A stretch of 64,000 bases of DNA, from positions 248,001 through 312,000 of the forward strand of contig CAJNYU010000027.1 in NCBI GenBank assembly GCA_905331475.1, written 5' to 3'. How positions within the stretch are numbered: the first letter of the stretch is position 1; every line of letters starts with the position of its first letter. The translations under genes and the position numbers were made by a program. The notes below the pieces were generated by a model that ran no database searches, was not told the origin of the DNA, and worked only from the letters and a program-made list of their open reading frames with translations. The DNA is from Rotaria socialis. Lineage: Eukaryota > Rotifera > Eurotatoria > Philodinida > Philodinidae. Below, in pieces: positions 45,804-62,660 of the stretch.

Positions 45804-47786
45804 GATAGACAATTTATATGAGCATACTTAATGCATTCCAATCAGTCTGTGTACAGTGTTTTTTAATTTTTTGTTGTTGTTGTTGTAATTTGAGGCTTTT
45901 GAACTGTTTTTAATCTGTTTGCGTGTGTGTGTGTGTGTGCGAGTTTTACTGTTTTTCCTTGTCGCTAGCCGTCCAAAGGTGCCAGCCGATTGTAACAAAG
46001 AAAAAAAGTGACCATATGGCCATTTTTTTGTACAAAAAGTCTTTTTCTTTTACATGTGTGTGGGTTTTTTTTCTTTTTCAGTTCATTGTTTATCTAAAGT
46101 TTAAAAATACTATAGAAAAAATAAATAAACATGTTTGGACAAAAATTTTATGAATGAAAATGTTTTTGACCTTGTGGACGATTATATCAAAAATATTTTC
46201 ATTTGGTACACTATAATTTATCTCTGATTCAGCACAGCTGAAATAAGATAAAGTTCGATATATATTATTCTTAAATACACGTGAAGGGTGCGTGTATGTC
46301 TGTGCATGTAGTAGTGACATGGTTTGGACGTATGTGTTCTCTTTGTACGGACGTCTACTCACATCTACACTTCACTGGCTTTCAAAGCAAAATTTTAGTT
46401 CATAATAAATAAAAAGTGAATCTTTTTTGATATAAGCAGATGAGTAATTGAGAAATTCTACTAAACCAATGATCATGCATACGGTAAGAAAACTCAAGAA
46501 ATAGCGTCAAATTTCTATCTTCGAATAACATTGTTCGACAGGATATGAACATAATTCTGTTATGTCGATTCAATTTCAAGTCTTTTGAAGATATTTTTCC
46601 AGAAGATAAAGTTTTATGAATACATATTTTTTACATAAAAATCTTTTCCATTCAACGTTTATCAAGACATATGTCGATGGATATCTCTTGTGTGCTACGA
46701 GACATAGATGTAAATATTGCAGGAAGAATTTCTCTACTCGTATCCCTTAGCTGGTTATAATTTCAATGGTAATGATTGAAAGAAGGAGAATTTTCAATAA
46801 GTTTCTTGTTGCCTACTTTTAGATACATGTGATTCATTGAAAAAGATGACTTCATAAACCAGAAAAATTAAAACCATTTAGTACGAAACTTTTATATGAA
46901 AAAGAGAGACGATTTTCTGTGTCCAGTGACGAGTTACAGACACTGAAGTTTCATTTTTATATTGAAATCCCTTTTTTCTCAAATTAAAGCACACTTTCAG
47001 CTTAGGGCTTCTTTGGATTCGGATCAAGCTGGATTTTTGAACGATCCTTACGATCAAGCTTCACTGACGAATAAATATACGATGATTAGTGTTAATAGTT
47101 TTGATGTACTATTGCAACTAGAATATACAACATCTTCACTAAACACACTCCGATATGACTCATATTCCTATTAGTACTACGGCATTAAATATTGATTAAG
47201 ATTGCAAAATTTCAAGTTAAATATAATATTTCTTACCTAGAACAAAATGAGCTAGCTTGATATGCCGATAAATTACTCAAAACAAGATGTGCTTTTACCC
47301 AAAAATGCAAGCATTAATTCATCTGATATCTGTAACATCCATTTTTTGTTTCATAGTTAGTATGCGCTGAAAAATGTTCGCTCTTTCCTCGATGCTGTAG
47401 ATAGTAAGAAGTAGGAGAAACTGTGGAACATTCACTACTGTTGTACTAAAAGTATTTTTTGAAACATATCGATATCTTACATTTATATTTCGCAGAATGA
47501 AATAATATCAGTTTGTTGCTTCAGTATGTCATTTGTATTGAACATTTAATAATCGAAATCGGCTAAGAGACGTTATTTTTGTGTAATAATGCGCATGTGA
47601 GTACAGATGTGGGATATGGAAGTGGATATAAAATCAGACTGTGACAGTAGAGGTCTGCGGTTCCACATTTTGTGGAATCGGGAACCGAACTGGAACCGTA
47701 GAAAAAATTACTCCGGAACCGCTAAAGGAACCGTGGAACCATTTCTTTTATATAATCACTTACATCAAGTTTTTTCTCAAGCTACT
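45804..47786. other. Intergenic with a GT microsatellite
   Basis: No gene seen. Contains a (GT)n tract at about 45920-45940 and pyrimidine-rich runs. From about 47650 GC content rises with GGAACCG/CGGAACC words, which lead into the large CCCAGG-bounded repeat. Confidence 0.45.
45919..45941. repeat. (GT)n microsatellite
   Basis: A short dinucleotide run GCGTGTGTGTGTGTGTGTGC in the 3' flank of the death-domain-like gene. Ordinary simple sequence. Confidence 0.8.
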
Positions 47787-48888
47787 ACCCAGGTCGATGA
47801 TTCCGGTCTCCAGACCCTTCCGGAACCGGTCTGGAAACGGCTTTTTTCCAGCGATTTCCCACCGATTTCCTAGTCGTTCCCACCGGATCCTGCAGGGAAA
47901 ACAATAGGAAGTGGAAGCAGTATTCCATCCGGAAAAACCGTACCCTGAACCCTCAACTTCCTCGCAAATCCAGTCATAGGAAACTCTAAGGAACATACAG
48001 TGATCCTAGAGGAACAGGGAGGAGGAAATCAGGAATGCCAGCGGAAACATTCACATCAAAAACGGAAACGCAAAGGATACTGATGCGATAAACCGGAAGC
48101 ATAATGGAAAGCACGATTCTGCATCCTGAAACAAATATGAAAGATCTACGAAGATCACTAGAGATCTTTATTGTGACTACCTTATTTATAAGGTATTTCT
48201 GTGATTAGAAGATCCAAATTGGTAGAAAATCATATTCTAAGATCTTTTCACGGAGAAACGCTGCAATTCGAGCTTGATTTAAGCTCGAAATCGTGATTTT
48301 ACTAATGCAGATATTCGAAGATGATTTGTTCTATTTACCTTAATTAGATGATATTCTGCTGATGGAGAGTACGACACTGATTGTAAATGTTGCTCAAGGA
48401 AGATTTATAACAAGTCCAAAGTACTATGTCGATTCTTGTTTTTAATTATCATCGATTAATATTAGAAATGGGGTTGGAATGATTTTGAGAAAGTTTTGGT
48501 ATAAAAAAAAGTATGCGAAGCGTTACCTGTGACTTACCTGAACAGATGTGTTGCGCCTCTGGGGTTGGAACTTTGCATGCTCAATCATGTGGATAGATTG
48601 GTGATCTTCAGGGTGATCATGTATCGCTAGGTCAGTTGGAAGAGTCTCAGCCAGACTTGAAGGCACTTTACTAGTAGCTGCATGCACGAGTGATTGAACT
48701 TGTAGTGTCGAACACGCATATATATATAGGTGAAGGTCGGCTTCTATGGAGCCTGAAGACTGTTTTAGTATTTCAATACTTTTTTTTGAGCGCTCTCGTT
48801 TTTGACATATCTAACTCGGTTGGATTCGGAGAGAATGGACTTTCTCAGGGGTGCTGGCTTAGCATTTGTATTTAGAACATACTAATAC

Positions 48889-49013
48889 TTTTTTCATTAG
48901 TATTAAAATAATATATTAATACTTTTGTATTAGTATTAGGAGTATTAGTTAACACCTTCGTATTAGTATTTAAATAACTATTAATATAATACTAATACCT
49001 ATTGTGATTATGT
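48889..49013. repeat. ATTAGTATTA-word island
   Basis: About 125 bp made almost wholly of TTAGTATTA/TAATACTAAT variants in both orientations with uneven spacing. It is another single-word island, AT-rich this time, inside the core of the 2.2-kb element. It can form several alternative hairpins. Confidence 0.6.
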
Positions 49014-49352
49014 AGCGTCTTATCAATATATCAATTTAGAGTTAGAGTTACTGTCAGTTTCTATTTATTGAGATTTTGTTTCTAACATTTATTTAAGAAA
49101 AATATTGTATTTGTATCTGGCTGCGATAGATCTGCATGGATATTTTCTTCAGAGACGACAATTTCTTTTATCAAATATTGATTTTGATTAATGGAAAGTC
49201 CATTCTGAGAGTCTTTTAGGGTGTGAGCATCATATATCACGCACATTCTATATGATAAATGGCGAAGTAAATAATTATATTTTCGTGAAAGATGTACTAC
49301 AGGTTTTTTTAAATTTATCCTAACTATGAATATTTAAATATTTATCAAACAA

Positions 49353-49475
49353 GTAACGCGGCGCAAGCGCCGTTAACCCTCTACTGAAAGGATTTTACTA
49401 GCTTAGCCTGGCGTGGGTGTGGGTGTTTGTATCAATGAAGCCCTGAACAACGCCCTCAAACCCACACCCGCCATC
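49353..49475. repeat. GC hairpin plus interstitial TGTGGG motifs
   Basis: TAACGCGGCGCAAGCGCCGT (49353-49372, pairing GGCGC with GCGCC around AA, stem extended by TAACG/CGTTA) is followed by GTGGGTGTGGGTGT (49413-49426, two TGTGGG-type units). A further CCCACACCC lies on the other strand near 49461-49469. The clustering of telomere-type units beside a hairpin recalls the one at 5287-5307. It could be a retroelement or old chromosome-end junction; evidence is thin. Confidence 0.4.
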
Positions 49476-49987
49476 TAGTTTCCCGCCGTACGATTTGGAC
49501 CTGGATATTGAAAAAGAAACGATTCGCAACTCATGTCAGGCGTGATTCTATACTGATCTTGAGGCGGAGATACAAATTTTGTGGTCACCTACCTCAGCAA
49601 GCATGGCCAATACCCACATATTATATATCATAACCACACTTTGATAGATAAACGGTTCCACGGTTCCTTATAGTAAATTTGATACGATTCCCAGGACAAA
49701 CATTCCGGCCACCGGATCCCGTAGGATACTCCAGGGAATATGCTGAAAAGTCACCATATCCTGCAGTAAAACACGGGAAATCGCTGGAACATGGAAGTAG
49801 CATTCTGGTAAAAAATACGGCCGGACTTTTCCGGAGAATTTCTGCCAAGTTCCAGTGCTTTCCGGCAGGAATTGAGCGGAAATCACCGGAAAAACTGCAA
49901 AGAATTCCCAACTGGAATACTGCTTCCACAAAATCAACGGAACTACCCGGAACCGGCCGTTTCCAAGCCGGACTGTTCGACCTGGGT

Positions 49988-50639
49988 TGTACTTCTATTT
50001 TTGGGTCATTTCAAACAGAATGTCTAAAAAAATGTCGATGAAAGATCTCCATCATTTAAAGAAGCAAACAAAAACAGAAACCGACCTAATAAAAAACAAA
50101 GGTATGAACTCTATAGAGAGTACTAAAATTAAACGACTCCAACGTTTCAAAAGAAGTATATTTGAATGCATCTTGCAGTCATTAAATTGTATAAATTTAA
50201 CAATACATTTTTTTGTCATTTCATCTTATGAATCTTTTTCGTAAACCACTCAGGTAGAGAAGAAACAGTGATGATACTACCAAAGAGAGTTTTTCATATT
50301 TTGGGTTTGGATGTGAGAGCATGAATGGAAGTGGGTTCTCGCCTCATAGCGAACCAGAAATTTCAGATTAAGAATTGATTAGATGTTATTGATTCAAATT
50401 TTATTCGCAAAAAATGGCTTTAATGTAAAAACAGAGTGCGCATTGTTTTATTATAAAGAAATAAGTTCTCTGTAAAAAATAAGTTAAAAATAATTCCTAA
50501 ATCCACCAAAGAAAGCATATAAAAGTTACACATTGATTATGTATCACCAAATTATATATTTCAAAATTTCATTTATACTTATTTTGAATTAATGTGCAAG
50601 TTCAATAGCATTTGTTCATCCGGTCATTTTTTTAAATAA
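49988..50639. other. Intergenic, no gene seen
   Basis: No coding character was found in the short plus-strand frame near 49987-50244. The right part is probably the 3' UTR of the minus-strand CD225 gene. Confidence 0.4.
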
Positions 50640-50972
50640 TTATATAGAAAGATATTTAAAAATGATTAAATATCCAATAAAAGTTAAGTCGCTTAATGTT
50701 GCTATACAGTTAACAATTAATGTAATACAAAACCATATACTTGCTTTTGCATAATTTTGTTTTCTTTTTAGTTCATTTGTGCGAATAGAACATCCAATAG
50801 CTATGAGGCCTAAAATAACCGAACCGAATATTACATTTAAGTAAGACCATATAAACCATTCTCGAAGTGATTTAATCGCTTTATGATCGCTAGGTTCATT
50901 TATACATTCTGTTACACTGTGATTATCTAATAATTGATCATCATCGTCCACACTTTGAGTTTTATATTTCAC
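50640..50972 (-). CDS. CD225/dispanin (IFITM-like) membrane protein
   Basis: A single-exon 110-residue protein with a polar N-terminus (KYKTQSVDDDDQLLDNHS) and a CD225 domain from about residue 38. The domain consists of REWFIWSYLNVIFGSVILGLIA, the loop CSIRTNELKRKQNYAKASIW and a second membrane helix (CITLIVNCIATLSDLTFIGYLI). Spacing and the basic loop with an alanine-aromatic end match dispanins. The family includes vertebrate IFITM proteins (vesicle membrane, antiviral) and many invertebrate and bacterial members of unknown role, so no antiviral role is claimed. The cysteines near the first helix that are often palmitoylated are present only as CSIR. The start is the first ATG, and no introns are needed for full domain length. 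Confidence 0.8.
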   Translation of the reverse strand: MKYKTQSVDDDDQLLDNHSVTECINEPSDHKAIKSLREWFIWSYLNVIFGSVILGLIAIGCSIRTNELKRKQNYAKASIWFCITLIVNCIATLSDLTFIGYLIIFKYLSI

Positions 50973-53109
50973 TTCAGTATTTTAAAATATACGAGTCAGT
51001 TGTGATGTTCTACACTTCTACTCATAAACCTAAAAAATGCTCTATCCCGTTGAAGTCAGATTATTTATCGGATAAATACAAGAACGGAAACGAGTATATA
51101 AATATGTCATTATTTCCGTAAGCGTCCACAAAATCACAAAAAAAATATAAATGGATGCCACGAATAAATATAGTGCATAAACCAAAGAAAAAAAAGAGAA
51201 AAAAAGTCATTATTACTACGTGCTCTTATCGCGATTCTATTTGAACAAATTTTTTTTAATGCAAAAATAACGTCAAAATATATACTCTAGATTTTGAAAG
51301 ACAATAAATATTCAGAATATAAAAACTATTTGAATGTCTAGATATCAAAAGAAGTATTTCGTCAACATTTTTTCAAACAAAGTAAAAATTCGTAAAAAAA
51401 AACATATACCGAAATAAAATTATATAGTTTTTTATGTAAGAGATTTTAGCCTTAGAGAATTCAGTGGCTCTATGATATTTTTTCAAATTTATGAACTTAA
51501 AAAGGCACGTAATTATGACATAGTATGACCAGAGCGTATATCTTGATGCATATAATGTATTGCTTTAAAAAAACGTAGTAGCTATTAAACAGTTAGTTCA
51601 AGAAATGAGTAAATTAACTCAAAATTTTATGAACACGAAACTTGCTAGTCTAGATCAGATATAGAAATGGTAAACAAATCTTTTTTCTATTGCGTCAATC
51701 CTATATACGGATTTTACCGTTCCGACATTGAAGAAAATGTTTATGATGCTGTAGTTACTATTCTTCTAGTTCGACTACCAATCAATCGATATGAATAGTT
51801 TAGCATGAAAGTTGTTTAATAAAAAATCTGATTAAATGTTCTTGAATCATGAACTTCACGCTCATTAAGATAATATTAATACAGTAATTTATTATGTTAT
51901 TGAAGCAAATTTTAACATAAAGTAGTGATCGGAAAGAACCCTTTGACGAGTTGTCTTTTTTGTGGGTGTAGTAATTCGAATTAACCATGATATTCTTTAT
52001 AGACCTGTCTATTATGAATAGCCATTTCTAACAGCAAAAAGTAGCCTTTGTTATGGATATGCATAGATTCTACATAGAAGAGAATAATGTAAAAATGTAT
52101 GAGATATAATCATTGCAGATCAAGATGAATATTCATAGATAATGATATCAATGATCAATAGTCAATAACTATTTTTACAGGTGACGCCCAGCTTTCCTAT
52201 CTTAAATCTTAATCTGATGTTTAAGATCGTTCTAAATATGATATTCTAGAAGTTCATAATTAAAGGTATGCGTGCAGGTGGGAGATGAGACGAAGTGTAT
52301 AATACCTAATAACGGAAAGATCTCTTCGGATTATCCAATAGCAAGGTTGATACTGATTATCTGATTATTCAATTTCATGCTATCGCAGCACGAATTTCCT
52401 CTTCATATCCATATATTTTTACTACAAGGTACTCCCTATTGGTATCATCAATATTTATTGATTGTATGGATGTTTCTTTTTCTATTTTACGATTCTCGAA
52501 ATAGTTGATGGAAAAGTAGTTGAAACGAAAGAAAAATTGGAATCAAAATCAAAATTTTTTCTCAATCAATTGGAATCTATTAAAATAACTTTATCAATCA
52601 TTAGAAACGACAGCTTTTTGGCATTTTTTTGAAAATAATCGAAAATTTATTAATTAAAAATAAGAGAAATTGATTTAAATATTTAAAATATTATTGATGT
52701 GTATGTGTTCGAAACAAAAAAAAGCTAAATTAATAGTTTCATTACAGATAATGAACTTATTTAACAAATATCAATGAATAATATTATTATCTTTGATAAA
52801 AATCAATCTGCTCATATGTGCATCTATTATTCAACATTTGCTAAAGACAACACAAGACAAAGAACTTCATTATCTGACTGATCGGTGTGTATTTTCGACA
52901 TAAAAAAAAACTCGATAAGATATATCTACAGACATGAAAAACAATTTTCTGAGAAATAAAACGCTGATAAAAATTGTTTGAGGTTCATTCATTTCGTTGA
53001 TTATTTCGTGAATATGTACAAAAAAATACTGAAATTGAAATGAGTAATGTGAGATAAGAATAGTCGAATATTAATTTTGTCAAGAGTATTAAGTAAAAGC
53101 ATCATTCAC
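50973..53109. other. 2.1-kb intergenic, no gene seen
   Basis: AT-rich, no coding-like frame or clear repeat on either strand. Sequence near 50973 presumably includes the CD225 promoter. Confidence 0.4.
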
Positions 53110-53307
53110 CTACTTGTTCAAATACGAACATTGAAAGACACGAATTACTTCGAGGCTTCTTTGATTTGTTTCTGTTATTCTTACAGGTAGTTCATTAAGG
53201 GCATAGCTATACATTATCGATAGGTCTTCTTTCTGTGTTCTACCATAAAAGGTCATTAAAAATGAAAAGAAAAGAAGAATACCGGGCAGATTCTTAGCGA
53301 CGTTCAT
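53013..53307 (-). CDS. Possible small secreted peptide (two exons)
   Basis: A minus-strand frame begins MNVAKNLPGILLFFSFLMTF, a good signal-peptide pattern, followed by a polar 45-residue stretch. A GTAGGT donor near 53112 and a TTTCAATTTCAG acceptor (the AG at about 53030) would add nine codons ending at a TAA near 53013, for about 73 residues in all. It starts 102 bp from, and divergent to, the TIR gene. No family is known. It may equally be a chance frame; the signal-like N-terminus and splice signals are the only support. Confidence 0.3.
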
Positions 53308-53409
53308 ATAAAGGATTCATCAAACATAAAACGATTATTCGCCGAAAGCAAATACTACGTCTTATGTTCTGTTAATTGAAAAAACAGTCGATAAGTGATT
53401 GAATATGCA

Positions 53410-55864
53410 ATGATGGAAACACAAACTTCTTCTGAAAATATAATAAAAAGACCATTTCATTTACAAGAACACGAAGAACTGACGATGGTTGAACAAGTGA
53501 AGCAGTCATTTGACTCTATTACAAGAAAAATCGACGAAGACAAAAACTTAATATTGGATAGACAAATCATAAAAGAAATTGTAGACTTAGCTATTCAATC
53601 AAATGAAAAACATTTATGTGATTCTAGTATTATCGATCATCGTGCCTTTTTTATTTTACGTGATTACTTTTTAAATCTTCTACAACGTTGGCGCTTCGGT
53701 GAAGTATTCGATGATACATCTTATTTTATTTTCGAATCTATTTCGAGTTTATTTCTAAAAATGTCGAGTCATATATCGAATGGAAATCTATCTACATTAA
53801 AAGAATTAATTTTTCATGAAACATTTCTCAATGAAATGAATCGATTTTTTGACGAATTATCGGTGAATGGTAAATATCTAGAAGATCATCAAATTAAAAG
53901 TATGGATAATTTATTGAGAACGATTCAACGTCTTGAAAGAATTAATTTCGATACTAAAAAAGATTATTTATTTGATAATATAGTTAAATGTATTTGTTCA
54001 TCATCATTTATTGAAATATTTCTTCAATCTGTAAATCAAGACAATGAAGATGTAGGGCACAGATTTTTATTAAATACATGCACTGATTACATATATTCTC
54101 ATTCAACTGATCAAAAACATAAACAAAGTTTAATTGACATTCGTCAAACACTTCTTCGTCCATTTACTCAATGGTTAATTCAGCAATCATCGTTGTTTCG
54201 CTTTTGGAATAATCGAATGCTTATTACTTTACGTCAGATTTGTTTCTTATTAACACTTAGTATTCAACTTAATCGATTGATTCTTCTTGATAAAGATATA
54301 TTAGATGATTATTATCAAATAATTGATTCATTTGTTAATATTCTTTATTCAATAATTCAATCTGAGAATAAAACCAATAATAAATTATCGCAATCATTAA
54401 TAGGAACAATAATACCAAATATATACACAATGACATTATCGAAACAATTAGAAAAATATATTCAAAATAAACATATTATTTCATTAATATTAAAATTAAC
54501 TGATTTTGAAAATGATGAAATACAATTAAATGCATTTAAAATTCTTTCTTCAATTACAACGGAACAAGAAACAAAAAATATTGTTTATTCCAATACTATT
54601 GCAAGTCTTTTCATTAAATTTCTTAATAAAGTTATTGATGATTCAAATCAAACATTAAGATTTTATAATTTGCTTCGATCTCTCAAAAGTAAGTTTAGAT
54701 AATTTTGAATTTATTCATTTCTGAATACATAAAAGAAGACAATTTGTATTAGGTTTAATTCAATATGATCAAATTACAGATGAACTGACAAAACAGAATG
54801 GCCTACCTTTAATAATGCGTTGTGCAACAGATAGTAAATTTAAACCTATTCAAGTACAACAACCTGCTTTAGAAATTCTTTTTATTCTTACATTTAATAA
54901 CGAAGCTTATCAGCGTCTTAAATCATATTCTACGGAAATAAAACCATTTTTATCTTCATCTCATCAACGAATATCACAGGTTGCTGATATGATTTTGTGG
55001 AAACTAGAAAAAGAAGAACAAGCACTTACAAAACCGAATATTCAAGATAGAAATTATAAATATGATATTATTTTATCCTATTCACAATCTGATAAAGATT
55101 TATGTCTTCGCATTTATGATGAACTTATGAGTGATGATTTTCGAGTTTGGATTGATCAAGATGAAAATTTTACAATGACTATGAATGAAAAATGTGAAAT
55201 CATTGACGAATGTGAATATTTTATAATGTGTGCATCAGAAACATATAAACAAAATGCATTTTGTCGATCTGAAGCATCTTTTGCATTTGAACGACAATTA
55301 AAAATAATTCCTATCATTGTTTTATCTAATTATCGTCCAGATGGTTGGTTGAATCGTATAATTAATGGGAAAATTCCAATTGATTTCACTAAACTTGGTT
55401 TTGAATTAGCAAAATCAAAATTAAAAAACGATATAGATCGTCAAAGAAAATTTACAAAAATGAAACAAATAAAAGATTCAATTTCAATAGATATTCCGGT
55501 AGATAGTTCACAAGACAAGTAAGAATTTTATTTTCAATTCTTTTCTTTTGTTTTAGTTAATATCTTGATTTAATTAAGTTACATTCCATCTCGAATTGAT
55601 CAATGGACGAAAAATCATGTTAAATTATTTTTAATAGGAAAGAATTTAAATCCTCTTTTAGAAATATTTTCTGAAATGAATGGCAATCTTTTACACGAAT
55701 TATATCTTATGTGTTTATCGAATAGAGAATCAATGTTTCATACATTAAAAACAGAAATTTCCACATTATATTCCAATAATCAACCATTAACACTTATTAT
55801 CTATCTTCGTTTTCTGAATGAAATTCAAAAATATATTCCAACATTTGCTATTAATCAAAAATAA
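53410..55864 (+). CDS. ARM-like / TIR / SAM-like protein (candidate NADase)
   Basis: Three exons (53410-54688, 54753-55518, 55579-55864; introns 64 and 60 bp) close in frame to 776 residues. Residues 1 to about 515 are all-helical with armadillo/HEAT-like pattern and no known catalytic motif. Residues about 529-650 form a TIR domain: KYDIILSYSQSDKDLCLRIY, FRVWIDQDEN, EYFIMCASETYKQNAFCRSE, then ASFAFERQLKIIPIIVLSNY and DGWLNRI. The Glu in CRSEASFAF (about 600) sits where SARM1-type TIR NADases have their catalytic glutamate. Residues about 705-776 (SRIDQWTKNHVKLFL, then MNGNLLHELYLMCL) resemble a SAM-like helical bundle. SARM1 has ARM-SAM-TIR order; here the SAM-like part follows the TIR. NAD cleavage and innate-immune or cell-death roles are inference. 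The start ATG-ATG at 53410 is preceded in frame only by GTG. Confidence 0.8.
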
Positions 55865-55941
55865 TAAAAGAAAAAAGAAGTTTCAATCTTTACAAGAAAG
55901 TTTAACAATCAGAAAAGGAAAAATACTCATTTAAAGATTTT

Positions 55942-62354
<6,413 letters not shown>

Positions 62355-62660
62355 CTCTCTTATATTAGGCAATTCATTTTCAATGATCTCAAAGAGAAAT
62401 AAAATATTTTTCTTGATTGAATTTTCCAAAGGGACTTTTGTTTTTTTTTAGTAAGAAAAAAAAAGTTAGTGAATGTTGTTTGAAGATGAGACCCATGAAG
62501 AAGGTATACGTACATTAATGTTATAGAGTACAGAAAGAAAAAGAAAAAAAGGAGGAGTGCATTCATAAAATTTCATGGTATTCAACTGTGACAAAGTAGA
62601 AGAGAAAAAGAACATGACACAAAAAACGAAGACATAGTCAAGTTTTGTTCCAATGTTAGC
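62355..62660. promoter_or_regulatory. Gap between SKP1 and RecQ genes
   Basis: About 300 bp between the SKP1 stop and the chosen RecQ start, same strand. Contains poly-T/poly-A runs and an acceptor-like ACAAAAG near 62435 on the minus strand, so either a leader exon or trans-splicing is possible. No promoter motif was identified. Confidence 0.35.

Larger units (their letters stand above)
47787..49987. repeat. CCCAGG-bounded island D, 2.2-kb inverted repeat
   Basis: The element opens ACCCAGGTCGATGATTCCGG (47787) and closes TTCGACCTGGGT (49987). Its GC-richer arms, about 47787-48070 and 49650-49987, are diverged inverted copies: GTGGAAGCAGTATTCCA (47911-47927) reappears as its exact reverse complement at 49912-49928, with CTGCAGG and GATTTCC blocks in matching order around it. 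Interior words are CCGGAA/GGAACCG. The 1.5-kb core (48100-49640) is AT-rich and carries other small islands (48889-49013 and 49353-49480). No transposase, reverse transcriptase or other protein homology was recognised inside. It is either the largest family member, or a smaller one enlarged by insertion. Confidence 0.65.

Noticed and set aside
47607..47907. Two 88-codon plus-strand frames at the left of the 2.2-kb repeat
   Set aside because: Built from GGAACCG-type repeat words crossing the repeat boundary; no protein character.
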